NCBI GenBank assembly: GCA_030998225.1
Contig: JAPYXD010000727.1
Coordinates: 7,068,001 to 7,132,000 of the forward strand
DNA: 64,000 nucleotides
Source of the DNA: Diplolepis rosae
Taxonomy: Eukaryota; Arthropoda; Insecta; Hymenoptera; Diplolepididae
Direction: 5' to 3'
Shown here one piece after another: positions 11,901 through 22,500 of this stretch. Position 1 is the first letter of the stretch. Each line of letters begins with the position of its first letter. A model generated the notes under the pieces. The model did no database searches. It had not been told where the DNA came from and saw only the letters and a program-made list of their open reading frames with translations. Made by a program: the position numbers and the translations under genes.

Positions 11901-14900
11901 ACGTAACCTACTTATATGTTTTTTGGGATATAGCGTCGGCGGTTACAGGTCTCGAGGGTTAAAGAAGAAGTTCCATCCTGGTTCTAGCGTTAGTCGATTA
12001 GAGCGTAGATAGGTTAATTGCCTTAATGCTGCTGAAGAAGTGTATTTTTGGATTTTAGGTTAGGATATCTGGAATAGTTTAGCTAGTGGAATAATATAGA
12101 GTATAGATTCGGATTCAGCGACCCAAAAAACATAGAAGTAGATTACGTTTGTTTTTTAAAGAATTTTTTTTATTTTGGTCATGCTGTAATCAGCGCTCTA
12201 AAATAGTAAACTTCATTGAATGATATCTCCGTGAAAAAGAACGATATCTGAAAAATAAAGAAACGGTTCTGAAGGGCAAAAGACTGGTATTTCCAAACGA
12301 TTTGACCCGTTTTCCGAAAAAAAATTAATTTGCGATGTTATATAATCTCAAATATATAAAAAAAACATGCTTTTCGCACTTTTAGGTTAGAATTTCTCAG
12401 CAACTTGACGTATAGGGTAAATTCTGAGCCCGGATTCGGATTCAGCGCATCAAAATTCTTTGGCAAGGTAAGGTCTCGTTTTTGGTTCAAAAACTTTGTC
12501 GAATTTTGTCGTCTTGTGTTATCAAAGTAATTAATATCATGCCAAGTTTGCATTTTCCCCTTATTTCGAAATGTTATTTTATAAATTTATATTAAAATCT
12601 TTTTTCCTATTTAATAATGATTTTCGGCGTTTTTTCAATTGACAGTGGCTTTAATATTAATTTTGAATTATTACAGCTGACACATCATCAAGTTATACAC
12701 AATCGGGACCCACTAGAGCCAGCAGGAGTCATTCTTCTGCGCGTTCTGCACGTTTTTATGGTGAATATGGTACATTCAATAGAAATCCGAGTTATATTTT
12801 GAAACTTAGATTTTAATCAAATTATGAATTTTCGAAAAATTTTCAAATATGTAATAAGAAATTCAAATATCCTACAATGGCGTTCAGTGTGAAAATACTC
12901 TGTCAGGCCGTTGCAGGATCTGACGCATTTGCCTCTATGAAAAACAATTTGTATCGTTTAAAAAATATCATAAAATTAAAAAATATTACGAAATATTAAA
13001 ATATTATATAAGAAATTGAGAGAATACTCTCTAAAATTGTATTAAATGACAATTCACTAAAGTACCAGGGGTGTTAGTTGAAATTTGCCGGTTTTACTCA
13101 TAGATGTCGCTAGAGATATGTATACATTTCTATGATTTGGCATCTATGTCATATTTTTTTATGGATAATAACCTTCAAAAATACACAATTACATTCTGCC
13201 AAAATAATAGCATCGTAGTTGTTTACCTCAGTGAATATGTCGAGTTTCGTTCCAAGTAAATCGCATTTGCGGCATTCGTTGCGTTTCTTATTTCATAAAA
13301 AGAAAAAAGCAGTTGAAGCTCATCGATTGCTGGTAGAAACTTATGGTGAACATGCTCCAGTGATTAGAACATGTGAGACATGGTTTCGTCAATTTAAAAG
13401 TGGAGATTTCGATTTAACAGACAATGAACATCCTGGTGCAGCGAAAAAGTTCGAAGACGAGGAATTGCAGGCGTTATTGGATCAAGACCCAACCCAATCG
13501 CAACAACAATTGGCACAAACACTAAATGTGACCTGAGGAGCAATTTCCCAACGTTTAAAAGCCATGGGAAAAATCCAAAAGTATGGAAAATGGGTACCAC
13601 ACCAACTGAACGATAGACAAATGGAAAATCGAAAAACCATTTGTGAAATGCTGCTTCAACGGTTCGAAAGGAAATCTTTTCTGCATCGAATTGTCACGGG
13701 GGAAGAAAAATGGATTTATTTCGAGAACTCGGAGCGGAAAAAATCATGGCTTTCACCTGGTGAGGTCGGCCCATCGACTCCAAGGCCAAATCACTTTGGC
13801 CGTAAGACAATGCTGTGTGTTTGGTGGGACCAGTGTGGTGTGGTGTACTTCGAGTTATTAAAACCTGGTGACGCGGTGAATACGGATCGCTACCGACAAC
13901 AAATTATCAATTTGAATCATGTGTTGATCGAAAAACGGCCAGAATGGGCCCGAAGACATGGCAAAGTTATCCTACAACATGACAACGCACCGTCTCATAC
14001 CGCTAAAGTGGTGAAGAACACATTAAAAGCATTGAATTGGAAAATATTATCGCACCTGCCGTACTCTCCAGACCTCGCCCCGTCCGACTATCACCTTTTC
14101 GCATCGATGGGACACTCACTCGCAGAGCAGCGCTTCGCCAATTTTGAAGAAGTCGAAAAATGGCTCGTCGAATGGTTTGCCTTGAAAGAGAAATAGTTTT
14201 TTTGGAATGGTATCCATGATTTGCCTGAAAGCAGTGATCCCAGAACGTGGGAGCTGGCCGCCCTCACCATAGTCCCCAACAGTTCATGGCTTCTTCCTCG
14301 CTCGACTGCCATAGGTTTGTTGAATGAGGAAGACACAATGAGCTCGAGGCATCTATGGCGGGGGCCGCCAGCTTCCACGTTCTGGAATCATTGCCTGAAA
14401 GATGGGCAAAATGTGTAGAATCCAATGGTCAATACTCTGAATAAAAAATTTTTGAGATTCCCTTGAGAATTAAGTGTTGTCTTTATTGAAAAAACCGGCA
14501 AACTTCATCTAACACCCCTGGTACAGTGAATTTTTACTTTATTCAATTGAAATGCCTCTCCCTCTTAAAGTGAAATTACATTCAAAAGAATTTCGGGAGT
14601 ATGGATTAATAATATTTCAGGCCAAATAAATGTATGGAATAATTATCAAAATAATCAATATTTTGTCAAATATGAATGTTCCCCTTATTTCGACACGTTA
14701 ATGCTGCTATTTATTCTGAAATTTTATTTTCCTATTTTATATCGGTTTTGGGCGTTTATTTATTTGACAGTGTTTTTAATATAATGTAAATTCAATTACA
14801 GTTCCAACCAATGATGAAAATCCAGGATCATCTGGTTTTAAAACACCGCCACCGGTAAAAACTAACAGAAGAGATGCTTCTACGTCTTCTTCAAATGTTG

Positions 14901-16071
14901 ATAGAGAATCTGGTATGGTTAATAATAATCCCGAATATATTTTCAAATTCAAATTGTAATGAAATTAAGTTACTAAATTGTAAAAGACTTTCAATTACTT
15001 AGAAAGAAATCGACAATGGCTTGTAGTATGAAAATACTCTGCTAGGCTCTTGCAGAGGTTGACGTGTTTCAAATTCTTCATAGTGGAATTTACACTCCAG
15101 AAGTATTTTAGTATAATATTAGTATGAAATTTTTAGTATAAATTATATTTAAATTAAATATAAATTATATATATAATATATAAATTATATAATAATAAAA
15201 TTTCACACTTTTGCAGTCTGAAGTGAGCCTCTTTACTTGAGAAATTTTTTGCATTCGAACTCAAACGAGTTAAATTTGACTAAAAAAATTAGAGAGTATT
15301 CTCTAAAATTGTTTTGAAGGAAAATTAACATAAGAGTGAAAATTTACTAAAATACAGGGAAATTTCAATCTGTTCTACTGAATTTTCGCTCTGTCTCATA
15401 GTGGAACTGTAGTCGCAAAAATTTAAAGATGCATTAATACTAATCCATGCCAACAAAATGTATCAAATCATTATCAAAATAATCAATATCTAACCCCCTA
15501 AAATTGTTTTAAATGACAATTCACTAAAGTACAGTGAATTTGTACTTTCTTCAATAGAAATGTCACTCCCTCTTGAAGTGAAATTACATTCAAAAGAATT
15601 TCATGAGTACCGATTAATAATACTTCAGACCAAATAAATGTATGGAATAATGATAAAAATAATCAATATTTTGTCAAATTTGCATTTTTCTCTTATTTCG
15701 AAATATTATTTTAGAAATTTATATTAAAATCTGTTTTCTTATTTTATAATGATTTCCTCCATTTTTTTAATCGACATTGGTTCTAATATAAAGTTTAATT
15801 AATTGCAGGTGCAGACCCAAGTGTAAATCCAAGAACATCAAGTTTTAGACATCCAGGATCGGTTAGAACCAGTAGGAGAGATACTTCTTCGACTTCCTCA
15901 CACTTTGATAGAGAATCTGGATCCACTTCAACAGGTTCATTTTTCAAAAAATTTCAGGAATTAAGATCCAAGAATAATGAACCTGCTACTGCCAGACCAA
16001 CAAGTGGAAGTAAAATTTTCAATAAAATGAAAAGCGTATTATCGAAAAAAAAAACTTCTGATAGGAGTTGA
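5675..16071 (+). CDS. Gene A: diverged secreted pseudo-trypsin with exon-duplicated Ser/Arg tail (5' end missing)
   Basis: Nine exons join in frame: 5675-5982, 6144-6512, 6625-6781, 8228-8338, 9521-9631, 10245-10337, 12677-12769, 14802-14912 and 15809-16071. They encode about 538 residues plus an unseen first exon. Exons 2-4 resemble an S1 serine protease: NVITT stands where the active-site His motif lies, and CAVSLDGHFEGHEGGAP resembles the CAG...GDSGGP region, followed by LGI. The nucleophile Ser is Gly here (HEGGAP) and the His is also lost, so catalysis is not expected. The tail exons encode Ser/Thr/Arg-rich repeats and end in a Lys-rich stretch (KIFNKMKSVLSKKK). AATAAA follows at 16118. 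It shares exon order and splice phases with B, C and D downstream. Exon 3 carries about 37 extra residues, acidic and Pro-rich. The protease kinship is by motif only. Confidence 0.8.
6144..6512 (+). CDS. Gene A exon 3
   Basis: 123 codons, phase 0 at both ends, between TTTTAG and GTAAAT. It is 37 codons longer than exon 3 of B, C and D (86 codons). The extra part includes MFPTEPTSDEDPEYKPLEK. It ends with the CAVSLDGHFEG stretch that matches the S1 Cys-Ala-Gly loop. Confidence 0.85.
6625..6781 (+). CDS. Gene A exon 4
   Basis: 157 bp, entering in phase 0 and leaving in phase 1 (donor C|GTGAGT). It encodes HEGGAPVFLDEHRFLGIL, the counterpart of the GDSGGPL...LVGI block of trypsins with Gly in place of the catalytic Ser, then a C-terminal HRLSDIMTFAQQAP helix-like segment. 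Confidence 0.85.
7642..8038. repeat. Intron with TACTCTCTAAAT MITE copy at 7842-8038
   Basis: Within the intron 6782-8227, the segment 7842-8038 is a close copy of the element at 71-265, with ends TACTCTCTAAATTTGAATCA and TTTAGAGAGTA. The preceding 200 bp and the rest of the intron back to 6782 show no gene. Confidence 0.7.
8228..8338 (+). CDS. Gene A tail exon a1
   Basis: 111 bp, phase 1 at both ends (acceptor TTTCAG, donor G|GTATGG). It encodes PPPKNQGVSLSRTS and then KTSKREFSTPSSDFNGESG, a variant of the family's tail motif. Being symmetric, it can be skipped or duplicated without changing the frame. Its cassette relatives are at 9521 and 14802. Confidence 0.8.
8339..9520. other. Intron with repeat fragments
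   Basis: AT-rich intron. It contains TAGAGAGTA/ACTCTCTAAA end fragments around 8870-8975 and a broken tail-exon copy (9111-9158). Confidence 0.5.
9111..9158 (+). pseudogene. Broken b-type tail exon
   Basis: The sequence matches the 3' half of the exons at 10245 and 12677 (AGCCAGGAGTCATTCTTCTG), and the donor G|GTACAG is kept. The acceptor and the first half of the exon are missing: the match begins abruptly after TATTCAAA. The reading frame also carries a stop where the others encode GEYG. It is a relic of an earlier cassette duplication. Confidence 0.75.
9521..9631 (+). CDS. Gene A tail exon a2
   Basis: 111 bp, phase 1-1. It encodes VPTNDENPGSSDFKTPPPVK and then TNRRDASTPSSNVDTESG, the clearest match in gene A to the RRDASSSSMRFDxE repeat of B, C and D. 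It is nearly identical to the exon at 14802, and the flanking intron sequence is similar too, so the copied unit was exon plus intron. Confidence 0.85.
10245..10337 (+). CDS. Gene A tail exon b1
   Basis: 93 bp, phase 1-1, between TTACAG and G|GTACAT. It encodes ADTSSSYTQSGPTRASRSHS followed by SARSARFYGEYG: basic, Ser-rich and probably disordered. The exon at 12677 is almost identical. Confidence 0.85.
10857..11405. mobile_element. Non-autonomous element with CATTCGAGATTCCCTATAAC ends
   Basis: The left end CATTCGAGATTCCCTATAAC and the right end GTTATAGGGAATCTCGAGTG are inverted repeats flanked by TA (10855-10856 and 11406-11407). It is about 550 bp, with GC-rich internal parts (TGCGCGCATTATATAATGCG near 11280). 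A minus-strand open frame across 10716-11117 shows no protein-like features. It lies in an intron of gene A. Confidence 0.7.
11544..12518. mobile_element. Long hairpin element 2 (CACAGG ends, TTA target duplication)
   Basis: Arms at about 11544-11950 and 12110-12518 are inverted copies. The ends are CACAGGCCGACAAATTT and its counterpart closing in TTGTG. TTA flanks both sides (11541-11543 and 12519-12521). The parallel cassette introns carry an uninterrupted GAATAATTATCAAA at this spot, which confirms the insertion point. It is of the same family as 4285-5182; both contain ATCCGAATCCGG and TGACGTA motifs. Confidence 0.85.
12677..12769 (+). CDS. Gene A tail exon b2
   Basis: 93 bp, phase 1-1, nearly identical to 10245-10337 in both exon and flanking intron. 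The encoded residues are the same apart from silent or minor changes. The duplication that made b1 and b2 is therefore recent. Confidence 0.85.
13219..14431 (+). pseudogene. Mariner transposase with stop codons and MITE insertion
   Basis: Same family as the pseudogene at 1077-2130. The first frame (13219-13536) stops at a TGA just after LAQTLNVT, where copy 1 reads CAA. The frame 13564-14196 carries TGEEKW (first Asp), LQHDNAPSHTAK (second Asp, with the frame that is broken in copy 1 intact here) and [13 protein letters not shown] (third Asp), then stops at a TAG after FALKEK. The MITE splits the C-terminal region (LPER...) after 14223. Both lesions are absent in copy 1, so the two copies decayed independently. 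Confidence 0.9.
14232..14393. mobile_element. 162-bp hAT-type MITE nested in mariner 2
   Basis: It begins CAGTGATCCCAGAACGTGG and ends with the near inverse CCACGTTCTGGAATCATTG. It is flanked by an exact 8-bp duplication CCTGAAAG (14224-14231 and 14394-14401), the hallmark of hAT insertions. Mariner copy 1 has the uninterrupted site (TTGCCTGAAAGATGGG). Confidence 0.95.
14802..14912 (+). CDS. Gene A tail exon a3
   Basis: 111 bp, phase 1-1, nearly identical to 9521-9631 (VPTNDENPGSSGFKTPPPVK, then TNRRDASTSSSNVDRESG). Acceptor TTACAG, donor G|GTATGG. Confidence 0.85.
15809..16071 (+). CDS. Gene A terminal exon
   Basis: 263 bp, phase 1 acceptor TTGCAG, ending at TGA 16069-16071. It encodes another copy of the tail motif (RTSRRDTSSTSSHFDRESG), a linker, and a Lys-rich end (SKIFNKMKSVLSKKKTSDRS). 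That end parallels the closing segment of B ([18 protein letters not shown]) and of D, so the terminal exon is homologous across the family. Confidence 0.85.
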
Positions 16072-16117
16072 AATAATCTTTAATATACATGATAAACATA
16101 TGAAGTTGAGTTAGTTC

Positions 16118-16123
16118 AATAAA
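16118..16123 (+). promoter_or_regulatory. Poly(A) signal AATAAA of gene A
   Basis: AATAAA lies 47 bases after the stop of gene A in AT-rich sequence. It is the first such signal after the stop. Confidence 0.6.
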
Positions 16124-16675
16124 TACTTTTTACTGTATGTATAAACTTTTCAAATCCAAACTATTAAAAACTTTACTGAATTAGAATCACTGACTCGACC
16201 AATAATTTTTGAAAATTTTTAAAAGAAAAAAGATATCAAAAGAAATGGGCTCTGATTTTTCAATTCACTCTTGCATGAGCATAGAGTAGCAATGATATCC
16301 TTAAAAATTCTAAGCGTTTGGTTAATTCAGTAGTTTAGTTAGTATTATTAGAATATATTAGGATTTAAAGTAGGGTTCAAATTCTGCTGTGTAAGAAAAT
16401 TTTAAATAGCGTTAAAGCGTGTTATTATATGTAATTTTGCCTTTACAAATTTAAATGAAGAGTTAATTAGTCGAGAAATATTATTTTTAACGGAAAAATA
16501 AGATGTAAATTTATTTGGAAAACCAAAAAACTGCGTTTATCGCAGTATTCTAAGTCCCCAGAAAGGCATACACAGACCGGATGTTTGATTCCTCCCGGTA
16601 CATGCAAGATGCACGCTTAAAGTTTTTTCGGTTTTCTTAATAAATTCAAAAAATCTCATTTTGCCGATAAAAATA
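16124..16675. other. Intergenic, no gene seen
   Basis: AT-rich sequence between gene A and the next repeat element. No open frame or recognised repeat. Confidence 0.5.
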
Positions 16676-17111
16676 ATATTTTATGTGCCTCCGGTGCGGA
16701 AACTCGTTTTTACGCCACAGTTAAGAGTTGCGTAATGTTGTGTATTACGATACAGAGGAATGTAATGTAAAAATTGAACTGCGCATGTGCCTATAACCAT
16801 ACAGCGGAGCGTAACCTTCTTCTTATTCTTCTTCTTCTTCGTACAGCATTGGCACCGTACTGACAAAGCCTTGTACATTTGAACTGCGCATGCGTCTATG
16901 ACAATACGCTACTACTACACAAGATCGAGAAAATCAAAATGGCCGGAACTAGTCGCGAAAGTCGCACACAATTCGGGTAATTACGAGACTCGCTTAAAAT
17001 GCTCGCAGGACTGATCGCGCCTGGGCTTCGTCTCTGCTTTGTCTCGGCTTCGATCTCCTGCGAGCATTGTCGCTCGTCGCGTAATAACTCTCATTATGCG
17101 CCTAGGCACAT
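16676..17111. mobile_element. Terminal-repeat element with TTATGTGCCT ends
   Basis: The left end ATTTTATGTGCCTCCGGTGC and the right end TATGCGCCTAGGCACATAAT are inverted. The inside has a CTTCTT microsatellite (about 16820-16840) and GC-rich parts. No transposase; probably a MITE. Confidence 0.55.
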
Positions 17112-17346
17112 AATATACTATTACGATACATGTAAAACTTACTGTTACCTAGAAATCCATCTATAGGTAATAGAAAATCAAATAATGCTGAAAATTTGGA
17201 TGTGACACAATCATAATAAATTTCGTTGATTTACCATCTAAAATATTGTCAATTCACTAAGTGTTTATAATTAATACCTAAGAGATGTCACCACTGGTCC
17301 TAATTTCAAATTTCTTTATAAATGAAGAGTTTCATCAAGGTTGATA

Positions 17347-17549
17347 TATGACCGTCCGTGAAAAAAGGTACTTAACTACCCAAATGCTAAATTTTACAGG
17401 TCGGGCGATCGTAACAGAGCTCGTTAGTGACTGTTTTAAAGATTTTTCGATTTTTGCAAATGAAAGAGCGACTCAAAAATAATCAATTGGTGTAAAAAAC
17501 TGAAAATCAATTTTTAGGCGTTAGGTACCTTTCTTCGCGGATGGTCATA
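17347..17549. repeat. About 200-bp MITE with TATGACCGTCCG ends
   Basis: The left end TATGACCGTCCGTGAAAAAA and the right end, which reads CTTCGCGGATGGTCATA, are inverted. The arms share GGTAC next to the ends. Confidence 0.7.
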
Positions 17550-17859
17550 TATAATATATAAAATATTTTTTATGATCAGTGAAATGTCATTTTCGTTTAA
17601 ACGAAACGAAACACTTTTTATGAGAAAAAATCGAAATAGTTTATTGAAAATGAAAGGTGGTTCTATGCCATATATGTATACTATTAATATTATTATAAAT
17701 ATACCAATGTGATTCAAACGAGGCCTTGTTGAATAAATTTATATTCCCAGTAATTTGTTACTTAAGTCGTTTTATTATATTGTAAATATGAATTGAATTT
17801 TCTCAAAGTTACTAAATTTGTTAATCATTTCAAATGAAAAAAGAAATGTATATTTTCTT

Positions 17860-18180
17860 GAGATGCACAATTTTCTGTGGAAATTTTTTTCGTATCTCGC
17901 ATAGTTTTTTGGAAAACAAAGGTTTTTATTTTTGATAAAATTTTTCATTATTAAACCAAAAATATAACTCCTATGAGAAAACGGTCACAAGGGAATTTCG
18001 AAATAAATCCAGAATCATTAGTCAAAAATGGCTGGTTAACAGACTTTCGTAAAAACCGTTTTTTCTGACTCAGAGGGTCTCAAATGTAAAGATTTAATGA
18101 AAATTTCGAAAGTAATTTTTCACAATAAAACCAATACCTTCTTATATAGTGAGAATGTAAAAATACTATATAATGCAGAA
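17860..18180. repeat. Dispersed repeat with CGTATCTC and ACTTTCGTAAAAACC blocks
   Basis: It contains CGTATCTCGCATAGTTTT and ACTTTCGTAAAAACCGTTTT, then CAGAGGGTCTCAAATGTAAA. The same blocks occur in the same order at 45770-46720, where they are tandemly repeated. Non-coding. Confidence 0.6.
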
Positions 18181-18493
18181 AAATTCGAATTATATTTACA
18201 ATCGTTTTAAAGATACAACGCTTTGAGCAAAATTTTCGGTAACTTTTTTCATAAAGCACGACATTTTTTAAACAACATTATTTTTACATTTACCTATCCA
18301 AGTTCACTTTCAGTCTAGATCTCTAACCATAATCCACTTTATTTATCAAGCAGTCGAACTCGGTACATTAACCAATCAATTAGTGCCCTGTGCGAATTCT
18401 GTGCGACCACGAAAACACGCTGGGGTAATGCACTACCCCAGTTGGTGACTCTAGGGCTAAATATCTTCATTTCGAATTGATTATATGTAATAC

Positions 18494-19035
18494 CCCTAGC
18501 GAACCCGGTTTAGCGGACGGTCAGCGAATACACTGGCCATTTACTGACCATTCACTGGCCTTGCAATATTACGAATAAGAACGCTAAATTAAACATTTGA
18601 GTCATTTCAATTATAATTCTGCAATTAAATTTGAATTGAGTGTAGGAATATATACAATAATCTTATTTTCTAGCGATACAAACTAGTAGAACAGCATATG
18701 CCTGTCAATGAAGGTGGTGGTTAGAGTGAGACACAACTACTTTTTATCTTACTTCTACCAATGGTCGATCTTGACGATGGAGACGTTCCGCAAATGGTGA
18801 ACCACTGCACTGCCTTCAATGACGGGCATATGATGTTCTCCTAGTTTTTATCGCTAGAAAATAAAATTATTATATTTATTCCTACACCTTATAATTCAAA
18901 TTTGATCGCGGAATCATAATTGAAATGACGAAAATGTTTAATTTAGTGTTCTTATTCGTAATATTGCAAGGCCAGTGAATGGTCAGTAAATGGCCAGTGT
19001 ATTCGCTGACCGTCCGCTAAACCGGATCCTCTAGA
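18494..19035. repeat. Long palindrome, CCCTAGCGGACCC family (B copy)
   Basis: The left arm (CGGTTTAGCGGACGGTCAGC onward) and right arm (closing GCTGACCGTCCGCTAAACCG) are inverted copies of about 230 bp. The arms include AATATTACGAATAAGAAC and TGTCAATGAAGG. The centre has GGAGACGTTCCGCAAATGG. Related copies are at 33775-34015 (half), 43317-43976, 51629-52166 and 58395-58790. Confidence 0.8.
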
Positions 19036-19489
19036 GACTGCTTTGTGGTGAGATCATAAAAATGAATGTATAACATATGATTAAAAAGTAGAACAAATTT
19101 CATTACAACAACCGTGATATTGAGATTTAGAAGTAAAACCACGCAATTCTAGCAAACATTAGAAATTTTTGTAGTACAGAGTTAATGTATTTGTATACTG
19201 ATTGTGATCATAAAGTCGATCCGCAGACTCAAGAGCTTATTAAAATAAAAGTATGATGATTTGCATTTTATCAAAAACAGATTTCATACAAGATTACTTA
19301 CTATTTACTGATGTTTTACCAATATTTTCATATTTTATCTATATTGTTCAAGAATAAAAAATATTTGTCCACTGGTAAGTTTTCGAAGACTGATACATTC
19401 CCCCTATTTAGTGTCAACCCACTTTTCAAAATATCATTTCGTATATTTCTGCTGATTTTAAGAAAACTTATATTGTCAACGTAGGGAAC
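19036..19489 (+). promoter_or_regulatory. Putative promoter and leader of gene B
   Basis: About 450 bp before the start codon are conserved with the same stretches before C and D. They include a TATA-like TATATTTC at 19442 and TTGTCAACGTAGGGAACATG, which leads into the start. A transcription start near 19478 would give a very short leader. Position of the start is inferred, not seen. Conservation may also simply reflect recent duplication. Confidence 0.4.
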
Positions 19490-19547
19490 ATGAGGGTCCT
19501 TATAACTGCTTTCATTTGTATTTTCACATTCATTGTTACTTCCAATG
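19490..19547 (+). CDS. Gene B exon 1, signal peptide
   Basis: ATG sits in a good context (AAC before it). Nineteen codons and one base precede the donor G|GTAAGT. The encoded segment is one hydrophobic run, with likely cleavage near TSNG. C and D differ by a few residues. Confidence 0.9.
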
Positions 19548-22500
19548 GTAAGTATAAAAAATACAATAGTAGATTGTGTACACCGAGGAAAGAGTGCATT
19601 GCTGACGCGTGCACGGGACGCGATTCAGACGTGTTCCTTATTAAATAAATCTTTCTGTGAAAAAAAGACGCTTTCGACTGCACTGGGACTCGAACCCAGG
19701 TCTTTCAATTGCCGGTCGACTGCTCTAACCACTGAGGTACACAGGCGTCCGACATCTTCTTCTCTACAGGAAGCCCCCTTATATCGCCTAGTGGCTCTGC
19801 CTTGCGGGTTATTATAAAGGCATTTTTATATATTAAAAAACCCGGCACAGTCAAAAGCGTCTCTTCTTCCATAGGAATATTTCAATTTCTTTAAATTATT
19901 AATTGCTTTGCGTGATTTAAGAGTTTGGAATTGTTTTCGATGATATTTGTCGGGGAAGTACAATCAGAAAATAATTAATTAATAAAACAAACAAAATTTC
20001 TTTGAATCAAACAAATTGGTGTATTGCTACACGGTAAAAGAAAAGTTTCTTTGATTTGAACAAATTTCTTGATTGTTCTTTTTCTTTGAATTTATGAAAT
20101 AAATGTCTGCGCATTTGCATAGTACATACTTAACGTGATTCACAGAACTATTTTCTTCAATTCGAAGAAACAATTGCCTTCGTTCAAATCTAATATAATT
20201 GAATAAATTATTTCTCAAGTTTTTGCCAGTACTGTATTTGAATAAAAAAATATTTTTTTAAATCAAATAAATAATGTTAACAAAATAATTTCTTTCATTT
20301 AAAAACGACTAAAAGCGTGATTTCTCAAAATCAAATAAATGTATATTTGTTCTAAAGGTGTTTTTACTTCATGTTGGATATTTGAAATAATCTCAATAGT
20401 ACATTGTGTGGTTAGGTGCACAAACAGCCGATTTGAATGAGTGTGAAGTTTGCAGCCCGAGCGAAACGAGGGCAGCAATCACACGAATTAAAATTGTCTG
20501 TGTGCTCCGTGCCACACACGACGTGGGGCCGTTCACTCAAAATCGATTCTACGTGAGCATAATTATTCCCTTAAGTAGCTCACGATTCATGTGATTCTAC
20601 ACTTGAAGCATGATCCGGTTTGATTAAAACAATTAGAAAAAAAAAGAATCGAATCAAACCTCAGAAGAATCACAGGGATCATTCCGACAGTTGCGCGCAT
20701 TGAGTTTCATCATTACAATTGATTCCTGTTGATTCCGCCTGAGTCCAGCTGATTCTTTGTTGATCCTCAATTGATTCAAATATTATAACCTACACCGGCG
20801 ATGTCAGCCAAGAACCAATGCAGCTTTACAGCTCCACGTATATGTAGCCCGCGCGCGAAACTGCGCATTAGACAAGTTTTAACGCGATGATCTCAAGTGA
20901 TTTCAAGCTAACCCGAGCTGACTCGTTCGATTCCCAGTGATTCTTCAGAATGTTACTGATGAACGCGGCTTTCAAACTTCCAGATTCAATCTCTAAGATT
21001 TTATTGAATCAAGCTGATTCCCCATATGATTCTGAATCGATTTTCAGTATTGAAAATCATTGATTCTTCTAGTGAACGGTCCCTCAACACACGATACTTT
21101 TTACCTCGAAAACATAAAAAATGGGCGCTTATTAGGCTTATTGAGAGCAGTGTGTCCAGATTTGACACGCAAACGTTACGCACACAACGCCAACAGCAGT
21201 ATGTACGTGAGAATGGTTGCGCGCGCAGCGTCGTGTGTCTGCTGTTCGCAGTGGTTCTCTCCTTGACAAGGAGCCTTCAACCAGAGAAAACTCAGAGAAC
21301 CACTGCGAACAGCAGACACACGACGCTGCGCGCGCAACCATTCTCACGTACATACTGCTGATGGCGTTGTGTGCGTAACGTTCGCGTGTGAAATCTGGAC
21401 ACTGATTGAGAGGGACCATAAGGAGTAGAAGTACATACAACTTTCTTCGAGTTCAGAGTTCATCTCCCAAGAAATTGTGGTTTCGTCATGACAGGCAGCC
21501 ATGATAGATATCTGTGTAAAGCTAGCAACTTAAGTGCTCTACATTATCGCCCGCCGGGTTTGAAAGTGCCGGACTGCCCAGCGGCATTGGGCGTACATAG
21601 CACTGCACATGCGCATTAATAATGCTGCGCACCGGCCCCAAATACGCCATTTGTGTCCCTCGAAACAGGGCTAAAAATTCTCATTTTTGATAGCCTGTTC
21701 TGATATGAACCGTATTCCAGTGAGGGCGTTCTGCATCGACTGGAACAAATGGTAGTCAGAAGGGGCAAGGTCTGGGCAATAAGGCGGGTGGGGTAAAACT
21801 TCCCATTCACTTTTTTCCAAATAGTTCTTAACCGGAATAGCAACATGGGGCAGAGCGTTGTCATGGTGGAAAATTATTGCCTCGTGTCTGGTCGCATATT
21901 CCGGGTGATTTTCGGCTATTGCTCTCTTCAAACGGATTCAAACCCGGTTTTAGCAGCACTTTCAGCACTCAGCCCACCAAATACAGAGCATTACCTTCGC
22001 GCCATGGATATTCGGCTTTGCCATTGATTTGGCTGGTTGGCCGGGTTTCACATATGATTTTTTGCGCTTGGGGTTGACGTAATGGATCTATTTTTCATCA
22101 CCAGTAACAATCCGATGCAAAAATGACTTCTTTTTGTGGCGTTCCAGCAGCATTTCGGACATGCAAAACCGCCTTTCAACGTCTCTCGGCTTGAGTTCAT
22201 GTGGAACGCAATTTCCTTGCTTTTGAATGTATCCGGCTGCTTTTAAACGTTTTCAAATGGCGGCTTGAGTGACTCCCACAGATTCTGCGAACTCTTCTTG
22301 TGTTTGGCAACAACCTTCATCGAGTAATGCTTCCACTTCTTCATCTTCAAACCTTTTTGGCTGCCCAGGACGTTCTTCGTCTTTCAAGCCAAAACCACCA
22401 CTTTTAAATCGTGCAAACCACTTTTGGCAGGTTCGCTCAGCTAGAGCATGTTCACCATAAACTTCCAACAAAATACAATGACTTTCGGCAGCAGTTTTCT

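Larger units (their letters stand above)
13065..14521 (+). mobile_element. Mariner element 2, in gene A intron
   Basis: Ends CCAGGGGTGTTAGTTGAAAT and CTTCATCTAACACCCCTGG, flanked by TA (13063-13064 and 14522-14523). It is a sister of 923-2204, lengthened by a 162-bp hAT-type MITE at 14232-14393. It lies in the intron between tail exons b2 and a3, in the same orientation as the gene. Confidence 0.9.

Noticed and set aside
19664..19749. Possible tRNA gene on the minus strand
   Set aside because: A and B boxes are good, but the anticodon loop lacks T33, the stems are imperfect and the unit is repeated with the same flanks, so it is a SINE.
21026..21440. Several overlapping frames on both strands
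   Set aside because: Mirror-image products of the hAT hairpin at 21148-21404.
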